DNA from: Verrucomicrobiota bacterium
GTDB lineage: Bacteria > Verrucomicrobiota > Verrucomicrobiia > Verrucomicrobiales > DEV007
NCBI GenBank assembly: GCA_963205275.1
Contig: CAUJIH010000092.1
Location: forward strand, 1-41,191
Direction: 5' to 3'
Length of the DNA stretch: 41,191 bases
Below, piece by piece: positions 9,181 through 17,123 of the stretch; positions within the stretch are counted from its first letter, which is position 1; every line of letters begins with the position of its first letter. The notes below the pieces were generated by a model. It was not told the origin of the DNA. It made no database searches and worked only from the letters and a program-made list of their open reading frames with translations. Position numbers and translations under genes: made by a program.

Positions 9181-9224
9181 CTACTCGATTTACATTCGAT
9201 TCCCATTCGATTTCTATTCTTATC
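9181..9224 (+). repeat. Four degenerate 11-bp direct repeats upstream of fabL
   Basis: Consecutive 11-mers CTACTCGATTT, ACATTCGATTC, CCATTCGATTT and CTATTCTTATC lie in the 237-bp gap before fabL, with related ATCGATCCGGATT and CCGATTCG copies just after. The ~11-bp period matches one helical turn. It is noncoding and could be a regulator-binding array or an unstable simple repeat. Confidence 0.5.
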
Positions 9225-9264
9225 GATCCGGATTTGGATTCTCCCCGATTCGTCGTTTTTCATC

Positions 9265-10020
9265 ATGTTTCAGACTCTCAAAGACAAGATCGCCTTCATC
9301 TCCGGTGGCTCCCGGGGGATTGGCCGTGCCACAGCGCTCAAATTGGCGTCGGCTGGCTGTGATGTGACCTTGCTGTATTACAATAGTCACGAGGAAGCGG
9401 AGGCCGTTTGTGAGGAAATCCGAGCCATGGGTCGTCGATCCCTCGCAGTTCAGGCGGATGTCGCCCAGCCCGACAGCGTGGCAGGTGCTTTCGATGAATT
9501 TCGGAAGCAGTTCGATCATGTAGATTTCGTGATCAGCAATGCTGCGCTCGGCGTGCTGAAACCAGCGATGGAGATGACACTGAAGCACTTTCGTCGCTGC
9601 ATGGAGACCAATGCGCTGGCACTGAATACTCTAGCTCAGAACGCCGTGCCTCTGATGAGCGCAGGTGGAAGCATCATCGGTCTGACCAGTCTAGGATCAG
9701 AGCGGGCAATTCCGAATTACGCATTTATCGGCGCGTCCAAGGCGGCGCTGGAGGCTTTGGCACGCGGGTTGGCACAGGAACTGGGGCCGCAGGGTATTCG
9801 GGTAAACTGTGTCAGTGCTGGCGTGGTCGATACTGATGCGCTGAAGTATTTCCCCAATCGGGAACATCTACTAGAGGAATACAAGGTCCGCACTCCTCTC
9901 GGTCCAACCCTCACTCCAGAGCAAGTGGCGGATGCGATTTACCTGCTCTGCCTGCCGGAATCTGCCATGATCACCGGCCACACTTTATTTGTTGACGGAG
10001 GCTACGCGATATCTGGATGA
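9265..10020 (+). CDS. fabL: FabL-type enoyl-ACP reductase (SDR)
   Basis: A 251-residue short-chain dehydrogenase/reductase. It has the dinucleotide-binding SGGSRGIGRA (13-22), and a catalytic Tyr152 to Lys159 with six residues between (NYAFIGASK). That Y-x6-K spacing is typical of enoyl-ACP reductases rather than ketoreductases (Y-x3-K). The segment VVDTDALKYFPNREHLLEEY closely resembles the diagnostic region of Bacillus FabL (enoyl-ACP reductase III). Predicted role: NADPH-dependent reduction of trans-2-enoyl-ACP, the last step of an elongation cycle. Its stop codon overlaps the next start by four bases (ATGA, 10017-10020), so it is probably translationally coupled to fabG and acp. Degenerate 11-bp repeats lie upstream. 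An ordinary SDR of unknown substrate is the alternative. Confidence 0.85.
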   Translation: MFQTLKDKIAFISGGSRGIGRATALKLASAGCDVTLLYYNSHEEAEAVCEEIRAMGRRSLAVQADVAQPDSVAGAFDEFRKQFDHVDFVISNAALGVLKPAMEMTLKHFRRCMETNALALNTLAQNAVPLMSAGGSIIGLTSLGSERAIPNYAFIGASKAALEALARGLAQELGPQGIRVNCVSAGVVDTDALKYFPNREHLLEEYKVRTPLGPTLTPEQVADAIYLLCLPESAMITGHTLFVDGGYAISG

Positions 10021-10781
10021 GTAAGATTGAATTTTCCATTCAAGACGGACTAACGGGACGATCCGCTTTGGTGACTGGCGGTAGCCGAGGGATTGGGCGT
10101 GCTATCGTCGAGCGCTTGGCGAAAGCGGGAATGCAGGTGACGTTCACCTACTTGGGTAATGAAGCGGCTGCCCGCGAGGTCGTGGAGTCGAATCCTGGCC
10201 TCGGTATCGTAGCCGAGCGCGTGGACGGCCGAGACAGCGACGCTGTCAATGCCTGCGTAGAAGCTGTCGTCGAGCGCAACGGTCGCATCGATGTGCTGGT
10301 CAACAATGCCGGCATCATACGCGATAATTTACTGCCGATGATCTCAGACGATGATTTACGGGCCGTGTTGGAGACCAATGTCGATGGAATGTTCCATTTC
10401 TGTCGCGTAGCCGTGTCCTATATGATGTCAAAGCGCTATGGTCGTATCGTGAATCTCAGTTCTGTATCGGCGACCAAAGGAGGCCGAGGCCAGACTAACT
10501 ACGCGGCGAGCAAGGGTGCGGTCGAGGCCTTTACTCGCTCTTTGGCGACCGAGGTTGGGCGTCGTGGAATCCGCGTCAATGCAGTCGCGCCCGGAGTGAT
10601 CGAGACTGAAATGTCGGCAGAAGTTCGCAGTCTCGGCGGTGAGGAAATTCTTTCCAATATTGTATTAAAGAGGTATGGTCGTCCTGCCGAAATTGCCGAG
10701 GCGGTCTGGTTTCTCTCTTCCGATCTGTCAAGCTATATCACCGGTCAGGTTCTGAGCGTGGACGGCGGCTTTAAAATGTAA
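10017..10781 (+). CDS. fabG: 3-oxoacyl-ACP reductase FabG
   Basis: A 254-residue SDR with TGGSRGIGRA (20-29), NNAG (96-99) and the catalytic set Ser149, Tyr162, Lys166 (NLSSVSATKGG and NYAASKGAVEAF). VNAVAPGVIETEM and the C-terminal ITGQVLSVDGGFKM match FabG. It reduces 3-ketoacyl-ACP to 3-hydroxyacyl-ACP with NADPH. It is the second gene of a fabL-fabG-acp operon, overlapping fabL by four bases and ending four bases before acp. With a separate enoyl reductase and a dedicated carrier protein beside it, this copy may serve a special acyl chain rather than bulk fatty acid synthesis; no ketosynthase or dehydratase is in the window. Confidence 0.92.
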   Translation: MSKIEFSIQDGLTGRSALVTGGSRGIGRAIVERLAKAGMQVTFTYLGNEAAAREVVESNPGLGIVAERVDGRDSDAVNACVEAVVERNGRIDVLVNNAGIIRDNLLPMISDDDLRAVLETNVDGMFHFCRVAVSYMMSKRYGRIVNLSSVSATKGGRGQTNYAASKGAVEAFTRSLATEVGRRGIRVNAVAPGVIETEMSAEVRSLGGEEILSNIVLKRYGRPAEIAEAVWFLSSDLSSYITGQVLSVDGGFKM

Positions 10782-10785
10782 AAAT

Positions 10786-11202
10786 ATGAGTAATCCCACT
10801 ATTACCCAAGACGAAATCGATGCCATTTTTCCAAAAGTGGCCGAGATCATCGCCGATGCTCTCGGCTGTGAAGAGGACGAAGTTGCCGCCGACTCCTCTC
10901 TGATTAATGACTTGCAGGCGGAGTCCATTGACTTCTTGGACATTGTTTTCCGTTTGGAAAAGGAATTCAAAGTGAAGATTCCTCGTGGCAAGGCGATGGA
11001 AGAGGCTCGTGGCGAGCTGACGGAGGAGGAATTCGAGCAGGGGGGGATCGTGACGGATGCAGGAGTCGAAAAAATTCGTGCCTACCTCACCGAGGTACCG
11101 GCAGACCGAATCAAGTCACCGCTGAAGACGGCGGAAATTCCGAAACTCTTCACTACCGAGACCTTCTGTAAAATGGTCATTCGCGAACAAAAAGGAGCGT
11201 GA
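10786..11202 (+). CDS. Acyl carrier protein with C-terminal extension
   Basis: A 138-residue carrier protein, longer than the usual ~80 residues. The helical ACP core spans about residues 8-75, with the phosphopantetheine-accepting Ser47 in DLQAESIDFLDIVFRLEKEF; the common DSL motif is replaced by ESI. Beyond the core comes an acidic segment and a ~60-residue extension (VTDAGVEKIRAYL... TTETFCKMVIREQ). I have seen similar extended carriers annotated only as phosphopantetheine-binding proteins, and their product is not established to my knowledge. It is the last gene of the fabL-fabG-acp operon, and a terminator hairpin overlaps its stop codon. It probably carries a specific acyl chain; a phosphopantetheinyl transferase must act in trans. 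Confidence 0.88.
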   Translation: MSNPTITQDEIDAIFPKVAEIIADALGCEEDEVAADSSLINDLQAESIDFLDIVFRLEKEFKVKIPRGKAMEEARGELTEEEFEQGGIVTDAGVEKIRAYLTEVPADRIKSPLKTAEIPKLFTTETFCKMVIREQKGA

Positions 11203-11213
11203 AGCTCTTTTTT
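11191..11213 (+). terminator. Intrinsic terminator of the fabL-fabG-acp operon
   Basis: AAAGGAGC (11191-11198) can pair with GCTCTTTT (11204-11211) around a GTGAA loop, giving an 8-bp stem with one G-T pair and running into six Ts. The acp stop codon (11200-11202) lies in the loop. Confidence 0.6.
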
Positions 11214-11591
11214 GCTCGTTCTGAGCGATACGGTTTCCGGGGGTGCGAGCGTCCTCGTTCTCTTATAGTGTCATCGTATCATACCCCAAGGCTGATCATA
11301 TCCCAGAGCGGTCCGTCGTAATCTCTTCTCTATTTCAGAGAGCGACATTTCCTGAGAAGACGCTTTTTCTCAAAACGATGCAGGGCCCACCGACGTGGTG
11401 GACCCTGCAAGGAACCGCTTGTTTTGTTAGCAACTGTCGCTTTGTATCGAGGGGCGAACCCCTCACATTACTTCAGTCACTGTAGGGTTAGAATCCTCTC
11501 CATGGAATTCGTTCGATCTTTTTTGGAAAAAAAGTAACTTTTTTACGAGGATAAGAGTTAATTTTTGTAATAAACTGATTTAAAGTAAATT
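11214..11591. other. Intergenic region with strong hairpins, possible small RNA
   Basis: This ~380-bp gap has no credible gene. It holds three hairpins: TGAGAA/TTCTCA (11353-11372), a 12-bp stem with one mismatch at 11380-11408 (GCAGGG..CCACC type, loop GACGT), and a perfect GAGGGG-CGAA-CCCCTC at 11449-11464. T-rich sequence (CTTGTTTTGTT) follows the second. The last ~70 bp before the response regulator are very AT-rich (11520-11590), a likely promoter zone. The hairpins could be part of a small RNA or of a leader for the downstream operon. No known riboswitch was recognised. Confidence 0.4.
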
Positions 11592-11990
11592 ATGCCGAGC
11601 ATTCTTTTGGTCGAGGACGATCCCGACAATATTTCTCTTCTAACACGTCTCCTCGAACACCACGGACACGTTCTCCGGGTCGCAACGGATGCAGAATCTG
11701 CCGTCGCCACCGCTCGCGAGAATCGTCCGGATCTGATTTTGATGGATTTGGAGCTACCCCCGACCCCAGGAGGATCGCCCGATCCGAATGCCGGACTAGA
11801 GGCAACGCGTCGACTGAAAGCCGATCCATCCCTGAGTAATATCCCAGTAATCGCTCTCACGGCGCACACCATGGCTCATCATCAAGAGCGAATTTCTGCG
11901 GCTGGATGTGATGATTTTCAGGAAAAGCCAATTTATCCTTTTGAACGACTTCTCGCTAAAATCGACCGCTTTTCCTCTAGAGATGTTTGA
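11592..11990 (+). CDS. Single-domain response regulator (CheY-like receiver)
   Basis: A 132-residue receiver domain with nothing attached. The acidic pocket is Glu8/Asp9/Asp10, the phospho-accepting residue Asp52 (LILMDLEL), Thr90 (IALTAHT) and Lys112 (EKPIYPF), so it should accept a phosphate from a histidine kinase, which is not in the window. A short insertion (PPTPGGSPDPNAG) follows beta-3, as in DivK-like regulators. Its stop overlaps the start of the cardiolipin synthase gene by eight bases (11983-11990), suggesting coupled translation. Having no output domain, it must act by protein contact. Confidence 0.93.
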   Translation: MPSILLVEDDPDNISLLTRLLEHHGHVLRVATDAESAVATARENRPDLILMDLELPPTPGGSPDPNAGLEATRRLKADPSLSNIPVIALTAHTMAHHQERISAAGCDDFQEKPIYPFERLLAKIDRFSSRDV

Positions 11991-13446
11991 AAATTTTTCA
12001 GAGAAAGCCATCATCGGTACCCTGCTCTTGATCGGCTGGGAGCTATTCGCCGTCCTGACGATTTTTAACGTGGTCATGAAGACGCGTTCCGCCGCCGGAG
12101 CTTGGGGCTGGTCGATGGCGGTACTGGCTCTGCCCTTTATCGCCGTGCCACTCTACTGGCTTTTTGGACGAAACAATTTCAATGGGTACGTGGAGCGCCT
12201 ACGCGAGGGGAGAAAGGCGAATGAGGAAGTGTTTCGCGAGCTGCGGAATACCTTGCGGCGATATGATGCGAAACTCGAAGGCGAATCGGCACGCTATGGA
12301 GGAGTCCTCGAGAAGCTGGGAATGAATAGTTTCACGAAAGACAATGAAATCTGCCTGCTGATCGACGGGGAAGAGACTTTTACTGAAATCTTCGCGGCGA
12401 TCAAGGCTGCAGAGACCTACGTTCTCGTCGAATTTTTCATCATTAAGGACGACGGTCTGGGCAATCGCTTTCGGGAACTCCTAGAAAAGAAGTCTTGCGA
12501 GGGCGTGGCTGTGTATCTCTTGTATGACGAGATCGGTTGTCACGCTCTACCGAAGTGGTACACCGAGAGCCTGCGTGAGAGAGGAGTGAAGGTCAGGCGT
12601 TTCCACTCGACTCAGGGGCCGAGCAATCGATTTCAGGTTAATTTTCGAAATCATCGCAAGATTGTCGTTGTGGACGGGCGAATCGGATTCGTCGGCGGGC
12701 ATAATGTGGGGGATGAATATCTGGGACTCTCTGAGCGTTTTGGAAAATGGCGGGACACGCATGTGAGGCTAGTTGGTCCAGCGGTGCTCTCGTTGCAGTT
12801 AGTATTTCTCTCCGATTATTATTGGGCCTCTCGCGAGGTTCCTGAGTTGAACTGGCGCACTGTCACTCCTGGTGATGGATCGGGCTGCGGGGCGGGGGAG
12901 TCGCTCGTGTTGATCCTGCCGACGGCACCGGTTGGAATGATCGAGAGCAGCACGGTCTTTTTTCTCAATGCCATCACTCGTGCCCGACGGCGCATCTGGA
13001 TCGCATCGCCTTATTTCGTCACCGATGAGACGATCCACTCCGTCCTGCAGATGGCCGCTCTACGGGGTGTCGATGTGCGCATCATGATCCCGGGGCGACC
13101 GGATAAATGGGTGCCTTGGCTCGCTACCTTTTCCTGTCTACCCGAGCTGCGGAGTGCGGGAGTGCGTATTTTTCGCTACCAGGAGGGCTTTCTGCACCAG
13201 AAAGTCATCGTCGTGGACGACGCTCTTGCCAGTGTAGGAACGGCGAACTTTGACAATCGCTCTTTACGCCTGAACTTCGAAGTGAGCGCCGTATCTACCT
13301 GCCCGAATTTCGCTCGCCGCGTCGCTGCCATGCTGGAGGATGATTTCACCCACTGTAAGGAAGCCGAAGGCTCTGATTACACGAAGAGTCCCTGGTGGTT
13401 CCAGATTCTCGTGCGTATCGCTCGCCTTTTTAGCCCCATCCTCTGA
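11983..13446 (+). CDS. cls: Cardiolipin synthase (phospholipase D family)
   Basis: 487 residues from MFENFSEK (ATG at 11983); the frame opens further upstream but that part is inside the preceding gene. Two N-terminal membrane helices (about 9-30 and 43-62, with WGWSMAVLALPFIAVPLYWLFG) precede two phospholipase D domains. The HKD motifs are NHRKIVVVDGRIGFVGG (His224, Lys226, Asp231) and LHQKVIVVDDALASVGTANFD. The protein joins two phosphatidylglycerols into cardiolipin at the inner membrane. It overlaps the receiver gene upstream by eight bases and the cysteine desulfurase downstream by one base (TGATG), so the three genes probably form one operon. Confidence 0.94.
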   Translation: MFENFSEKAIIGTLLLIGWELFAVLTIFNVVMKTRSAAGAWGWSMAVLALPFIAVPLYWLFGRNNFNGYVERLREGRKANEEVFRELRNTLRRYDAKLEGESARYGGVLEKLGMNSFTKDNEICLLIDGEETFTEIFAAIKAAETYVLVEFFIIKDDGLGNRFRELLEKKSCEGVAVYLLYDEIGCHALPKWYTESLRERGVKVRRFHSTQGPSNRFQVNFRNHRKIVVVDGRIGFVGGHNVGDEYLGLSERFGKWRDTHVRLVGPAVLSLQLVFLSDYYWASREVPELNWRTVTPGDGSGCGAGESLVLILPTAPVGMIESSTVFFLNAITRARRRIWIASPYFVTDETIHSVLQMAALRGVDVRIMIPGRPDKWVPWLATFSCLPELRSAGVRIFRYQEGFLHQKVIVVDDALASVGTANFDNRSLRLNFEVSAVSTCPNFARRVAAMLEDDFTHCKEAEGSDYTKSPWWFQILVRIARLFSPIL

Positions 13447-14612
13447 TGCTCGATCTGTCCGAATTCGGAGTCGAAGGATACTTCGATTACAACGCCACGG
13501 CCCCTATGATTCCGGAGGCAAGAGCCGCTTGGTGGGAAACCGAGCGGCGGCACTGGCAAAATCCATCGAGTCTGTATCGCGAGGCTGGGGCAGCGAAGCG
13601 ACTCCTCGAAGATTTGCGTGAAGAACTGGCGGATTTCTTCGAGATCGACGATCCAGAGCGCGTCGTTTTCACTTCAGGAGCGACGGAGACGAATAATGCG
13701 GTAATTCGCCATTTTGCAGAGATCGCCACCACAGATGGGGAGAGGGGGCGCGTGTTAATCTCTTGCATCGAGCATCCGAGCGAGGCTGCGGCGGTCGCAA
13801 AATGGCTACCTGGGAAAAAAGCTCATTTTCTCGACATCGATCCATTGACCGGGATGATCGATCCGTGCGAGGTGGCAGAAGAAATTGCGCGTGGTGACGT
13901 CGTCGCTGTTTCTGTGATCGCCGCCAATAATGAGACTGGAGTCCTCCAGCCCTGGGCGGAAGTTGCTACGCTTTGTCACGAGGCTGGAATCCCTTTTCAC
14001 ACTGATGCCGTGCAGTGGATCGGGCGTTTCTCGCTCGACAAACTGGGAGCGGGAAACTACGTCACGGGTAGCGGACATAAGCTCGGTGGTGGAAAAGGAG
14101 CGGGCTTTCTTCTCCTGCCCGAAAAGGAGGCGAGGGTACCTTTTCACAGCTTGATTGGTGGTCCCCAGGAGAATGGACGGCGAGCGGGGACTGAGAACCT
14201 TCCCGCCATCGCGGCCATGCTCGCAGCGTTGCGGAATCAGGAGGAAAGTTCCCTAGAATCCGTCGCTCGGCAACAGTCCGCACTACGAGATGAATTCGAG
14301 GCTCGAATGGTCCGAGAACTTGGGGTTCGAGTTTTGGGACAAGGAGGACCGCGTCTTTGGAATACTTCGCTCATCGTCCTGTCACAGGAGAAGAATGTGA
14401 AATGGCTCGCTCGACTCAGTCAGCGCGGATATGCCGTTTCCACAGGTTCTGCATGTAGCGCCGGACGAGGGAATCCATCCGCCGTCATGGCAGCGATGGG
14501 ACTCGACTATGAGGAAATGGGGCGTGTGTTGCGTATCAGCTCAGGGCCGCAGACCAAAGCTGAGGAATGGGTTGGTCTCAGCGACGCTCTTCTGAGCATC
14601 TCCCGTGAGTAA
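13446..14612 (+). CDS. Cysteine desulfurase (NifS/IscS-like)
   Basis: A 388-residue class V aminotransferase-fold enzyme. It starts with YFDYNATAPM, has FTSGATETNN, the PLP-ring contact in FHTDAVQ, the PLP-binding Lys212 in GSGHKLGGGKG, RAGTEN, and the persulfide-bearing Cys337 in STGSACSAGRGNPS. It takes sulfur from cysteine, giving alanine and an enzyme persulfide used for Fe-S clusters or tRNA thiolation. No IscU/SufU scaffold or thiolase is beside it, so its acceptor is not known. The ATG shares a base with the stop of the cardiolipin synthase gene. Confidence 0.93.
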   Translation: MLDLSEFGVEGYFDYNATAPMIPEARAAWWETERRHWQNPSSLYREAGAAKRLLEDLREELADFFEIDDPERVVFTSGATETNNAVIRHFAEIATTDGERGRVLISCIEHPSEAAAVAKWLPGKKAHFLDIDPLTGMIDPCEVAEEIARGDVVAVSVIAANNETGVLQPWAEVATLCHEAGIPFHTDAVQWIGRFSLDKLGAGNYVTGSGHKLGGGKGAGFLLLPEKEARVPFHSLIGGPQENGRRAGTENLPAIAAMLAALRNQEESSLESVARQQSALRDEFEARMVRELGVRVLGQGGPRLWNTSLIVLSQEKNVKWLARLSQRGYAVSTGSACSAGRGNPSAVMAAMGLDYEEMGRVLRISSGPQTKAEEWVGLSDALLSISRE

Positions 14613-14620
14613 GGGGATAT

Positions 14621-14650
14621 TCTGAGATCGCAGTGCCTCAGAAAGCTGAG
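14621..14650 (+). promoter_or_regulatory. Two mutually exclusive short hairpins before the metal-binding protein gene
   Basis: TCTGAG (14621) can pair with CTCAGA (14637), or CTCAG (14637) with CTGAG (14646). The shared middle arm means only one can form at a time. This could be a terminator/antiterminator-like switch, but stems are only 5-6 bp and no T run follows, so chance is quite possible. Confidence 0.25.
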
Positions 14651-14726
14651 ACATATCTTAAAAACAGCGATTCAAGATCATTCCCTGTGCTTGAGACTTA
14701 TCGAGAACGTGCCAGCTTTAATACTG

Positions 14727-15626
14727 ATGACACTTCGGCATGTTTTCGGTATTTCTCTTCTATCTCTTCTCCTCTTGCTATCCAAGGGCATGTGCGAAGA
14801 GAAACTGATCGTTCAGTCCACGAATTATCCGCTGCACTATTTTGCTGAGCGGCTGAGAACGGATGCCTTCGATCTTCACTATATCGTCGATCCGGAAGTG
14901 GACCCAGCTTTCTGGAAGCCGTCGCGTGAGGAGGTCGAGGCTTTTCAAAAAGCGGACATCGTGCTGACCAACGGCGCGAAATATGAAAAGTGGCTGGCTC
15001 ATGTCTCCCTTCGCTCGGCGCGAATCGTGGATACGTCGAAAGGCTTTTCTGATTCGTTCATCCATGTCGAGGGGAAAGCGCATCAGCATGGAAATGGAGT
15101 TGTCCATTCCCATGCAGGAACAGCATTCACGACCTGGATCGACTTTTCTCAGGCAGCGAAGCAAGCAGAGGCGATAGCGGAGCGCTTCAAACAAGCGCGC
15201 CCGGGGGATGCAGATGAGATTGAGAAGAACAGGCAGTCTCTGTTGAGTGATTTGGCATCTCTAGATAAAGAAATGAAGGCTTTCGGGACTACCTGGGAGA
15301 AGCGCCCGCTCATGGCGTCGCATCCGATCTATCAGTATTTTGCTCGGGCGTATGGATTAGAAATCGAAGCGATTCCATGGGAGCCAGACATGGATTTGAC
15401 TGGAAAGGATATCGCAGATCTGAAGGCAATTCTCGCGAATCACCCGGCACGATGGATGATCTGGGAGGATCGTCCCACCGAAGCAAATATCGCAGCGCTC
15501 GCAAATCTCGGAGTGAAAAGCGTCGTGTTTGCTCCCTGCGCGAGTCGCCCGGAGAGTGGTGACTGGCTCACAATGATGAGAGAGAATCTAAAAAACATTC
15601 AGTCCCTGATTGCTCCGGGATCGTAA
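14727..15626 (+). CDS. TroA/ZnuA-like metal-binding lipid- or periplasmic protein, atypical
   Basis: About 299 residues from the ATG at 14727, where a signal peptide begins (MTLRHVFGISLLSLLLLLSKG); a TTG further upstream (14691) gives a longer frame. The two-lobed TroA/ZnuA fold is recognisable: STNYPLHYFAERL, a KADIVLTNGAKYEKWL segment, a His-rich loop (HQHGNGVVHSHAG), and ASHPIYQYFARAYGLEIE. Metal-ligand positions differ from ZnuA: the usual DPHxxEPT is DPAFWKPS, and the DPHxWLD segment is GTAFTTWID. It may therefore bind another metal or a complex, or use the His loop. No ABC permease or ATPase is near, so it is an orphan. Family call good, substrate unknown. Confidence 0.82.
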   Translation: MTLRHVFGISLLSLLLLLSKGMCEEKLIVQSTNYPLHYFAERLRTDAFDLHYIVDPEVDPAFWKPSREEVEAFQKADIVLTNGAKYEKWLAHVSLRSARIVDTSKGFSDSFIHVEGKAHQHGNGVVHSHAGTAFTTWIDFSQAAKQAEAIAERFKQARPGDADEIEKNRQSLLSDLASLDKEMKAFGTTWEKRPLMASHPIYQYFARAYGLEIEAIPWEPDMDLTGKDIADLKAILANHPARWMIWEDRPTEANIAALANLGVKSVVFAPCASRPESGDWLTMMRENLKNIQSLIAPGS

Positions 15627-15698
15627 TCACTCAATCGCATTTTATCGGTGGAGTATACGTGATAGCGGGAGTGACTCTCGAAAGAATCCTCTGCTATC

Positions 15699-17090
15699 AT
15701 GCCGACGATGAACGGCTCCTCAATTTCTCGTCGTCGGTGGCTTGGTACGTCCCTTGCAGCCGGGATATCTCTTCCCTTTGTTCCCTCATCGTTTGCCGAT
15801 ACTTCGTGGCGGATCGCCGGCTTTCGCTTCGATGTAACGCCTCCGATGGGGCATCCACTATGCGGCGGGTGGATTACTCCCGCGACTTCTGTCGATGATC
15901 CCCTAGAAGCCATCGGTTACGTTCTGTTGGGTGCGGGAGCCCCCATCGTGGTCTGTTCCGTCGATTGGACGGGGGTGCTCAACGACGCTCATATTCAATG
16001 GCGTCAGGCGCTCGCAGAAGCTGCAGGCACGACCCCGGACCGAGTGGCGATTCAGTGCGTCCATCAACACGATGCTCCATTCGTGTGCATCACCACGGAG
16101 AAGCTGCTCGCCGAGACGGATCCGACTCTGAAAAACTTAGATCTCCAGTTTTTCGACACTTGCCTCTCACGAGGGCGAGATGCGGTGAAAGAGGCGATTG
16201 CGGCGGCTAAGCCGCTCACCGGGATCGCGACTAGCGAGGCAAAAGTGGAGCGCATCGCTGGAAACCGTCGTCTTGATATCAGAGCTGATGGCAAGGTGCA
16301 TGGAATGCGTGGGAGTGCGTCACGCGATGCGCGTCTGATCGCGATGCCGGAGGGACTGATCGATCCTATGCTGAAGACGGTCGCGTTTTACACCGAAGAG
16401 GGTCCTGTAGTCGCCTGTCACTATTACGCCTGTCACCCGATGAGCCACTATGGCAAGGGGGCCGTCAGCAGTGACTGGGCTGGACTGGCGCGGAAGCGAC
16501 TACAGGCGTCTAATCCCCAGTGCACGCAGATTTATTTCAATGGATGCGGCGGAAATGTAGCTGCTGGAAAATATAATAATGGCACTCCGGAGGCGAGAAT
16601 CGAACTCACCGATCGAATGTACGCCGCGATGGTCGAATCGACGAAAAAACTGAAGCCGCAGCCCTTGAAGTCCGTCGAGTGGCGTACGCACGAAATTCTT
16701 TCTCAGCCCAATCCCACCTACGATGAGGCCGGAATGCTGGCCGTCGTGCGCGATGCGAAGGCGCGGGCGAGTGATCGAATCCGTGCTGCGATGCGAATCG
16801 GGTATCTGCGGCGATTTTCGGAGAAGAAGCCGGTAATTCTCTCCAGTCTACGTCTCGATGGAGTTTCCGTGCTCCATTTACCAGCGGAATGCTTCGTGGA
16901 ATACCAGCTCCGCGCTCAGTCTATGGCACCAGGTCGCTTTGTCGCCACTGCGGCATACGGAGATGGGGGAATGTGGTATGTTCCGACGAAGGTGGCTTTC
17001 CCTCTGGGCGGCTACGAGGTAAGTGTTTCCAATTGTGCGCCGAGCGTAGATGAGGATTTCACGAATGGAATGGCAGCTTTGCTGGGGTAA
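15699..17090 (+). CDS. Tat-exported neutral/alkaline ceramidase-like hydrolase
   Basis: A 463-residue protein with a twin-arginine leader (SSISRRRWLGTSLAAG). The mature part resembles the neutral/alkaline non-lysosomal ceramidase family: GFRFDVTPPMGHPLCGGW at the start, CVHQHDAP with a likely zinc His pair, and CHYYACHPMSHYGKG, then YFNGCGGNVAAG. Verified ceramidases cleave the N-acyl bond of ceramide; many bacterial paralogues, common in Planctomycetota and Verrucomicrobiota, have no known substrate. It is shorter than true ceramidases (~650 residues), lacking much of the C-terminal Ig-like part. It lies 72 bp after the metal-binding protein gene and 33 bp before a sulfatase, suggesting co-expression. 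Confidence 0.83.
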   Translation: MPTMNGSSISRRRWLGTSLAAGISLPFVPSSFADTSWRIAGFRFDVTPPMGHPLCGGWITPATSVDDPLEAIGYVLLGAGAPIVVCSVDWTGVLNDAHIQWRQALAEAAGTTPDRVAIQCVHQHDAPFVCITTEKLLAETDPTLKNLDLQFFDTCLSRGRDAVKEAIAAAKPLTGIATSEAKVERIAGNRRLDIRADGKVHGMRGSASRDARLIAMPEGLIDPMLKTVAFYTEEGPVVACHYYACHPMSHYGKGAVSSDWAGLARKRLQASNPQCTQIYFNGCGGNVAAGKYNNGTPEARIELTDRMYAAMVESTKKLKPQPLKSVEWRTHEILSQPNPTYDEAGMLAVVRDAKARASDRIRAAMRIGYLRRFSEKKPVILSSLRLDGVSVLHLPAECFVEYQLRAQSMAPGRFVATAAYGDGGMWYVPTKVAFPLGGYEVSVSNCAPSVDEDFTNGMAALLG

Positions 17091-17123
17091 TGTTTTGACT
17101 TCGGAATCACACGACTGGTGGTG

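Noticed and set aside
11480..11500. tRNA T-loop-like GGTTAGAATCC
   Set aside because: The flanks do not form the 5-bp T stem or an acceptor stem, and no anticodon arm fits upstream.
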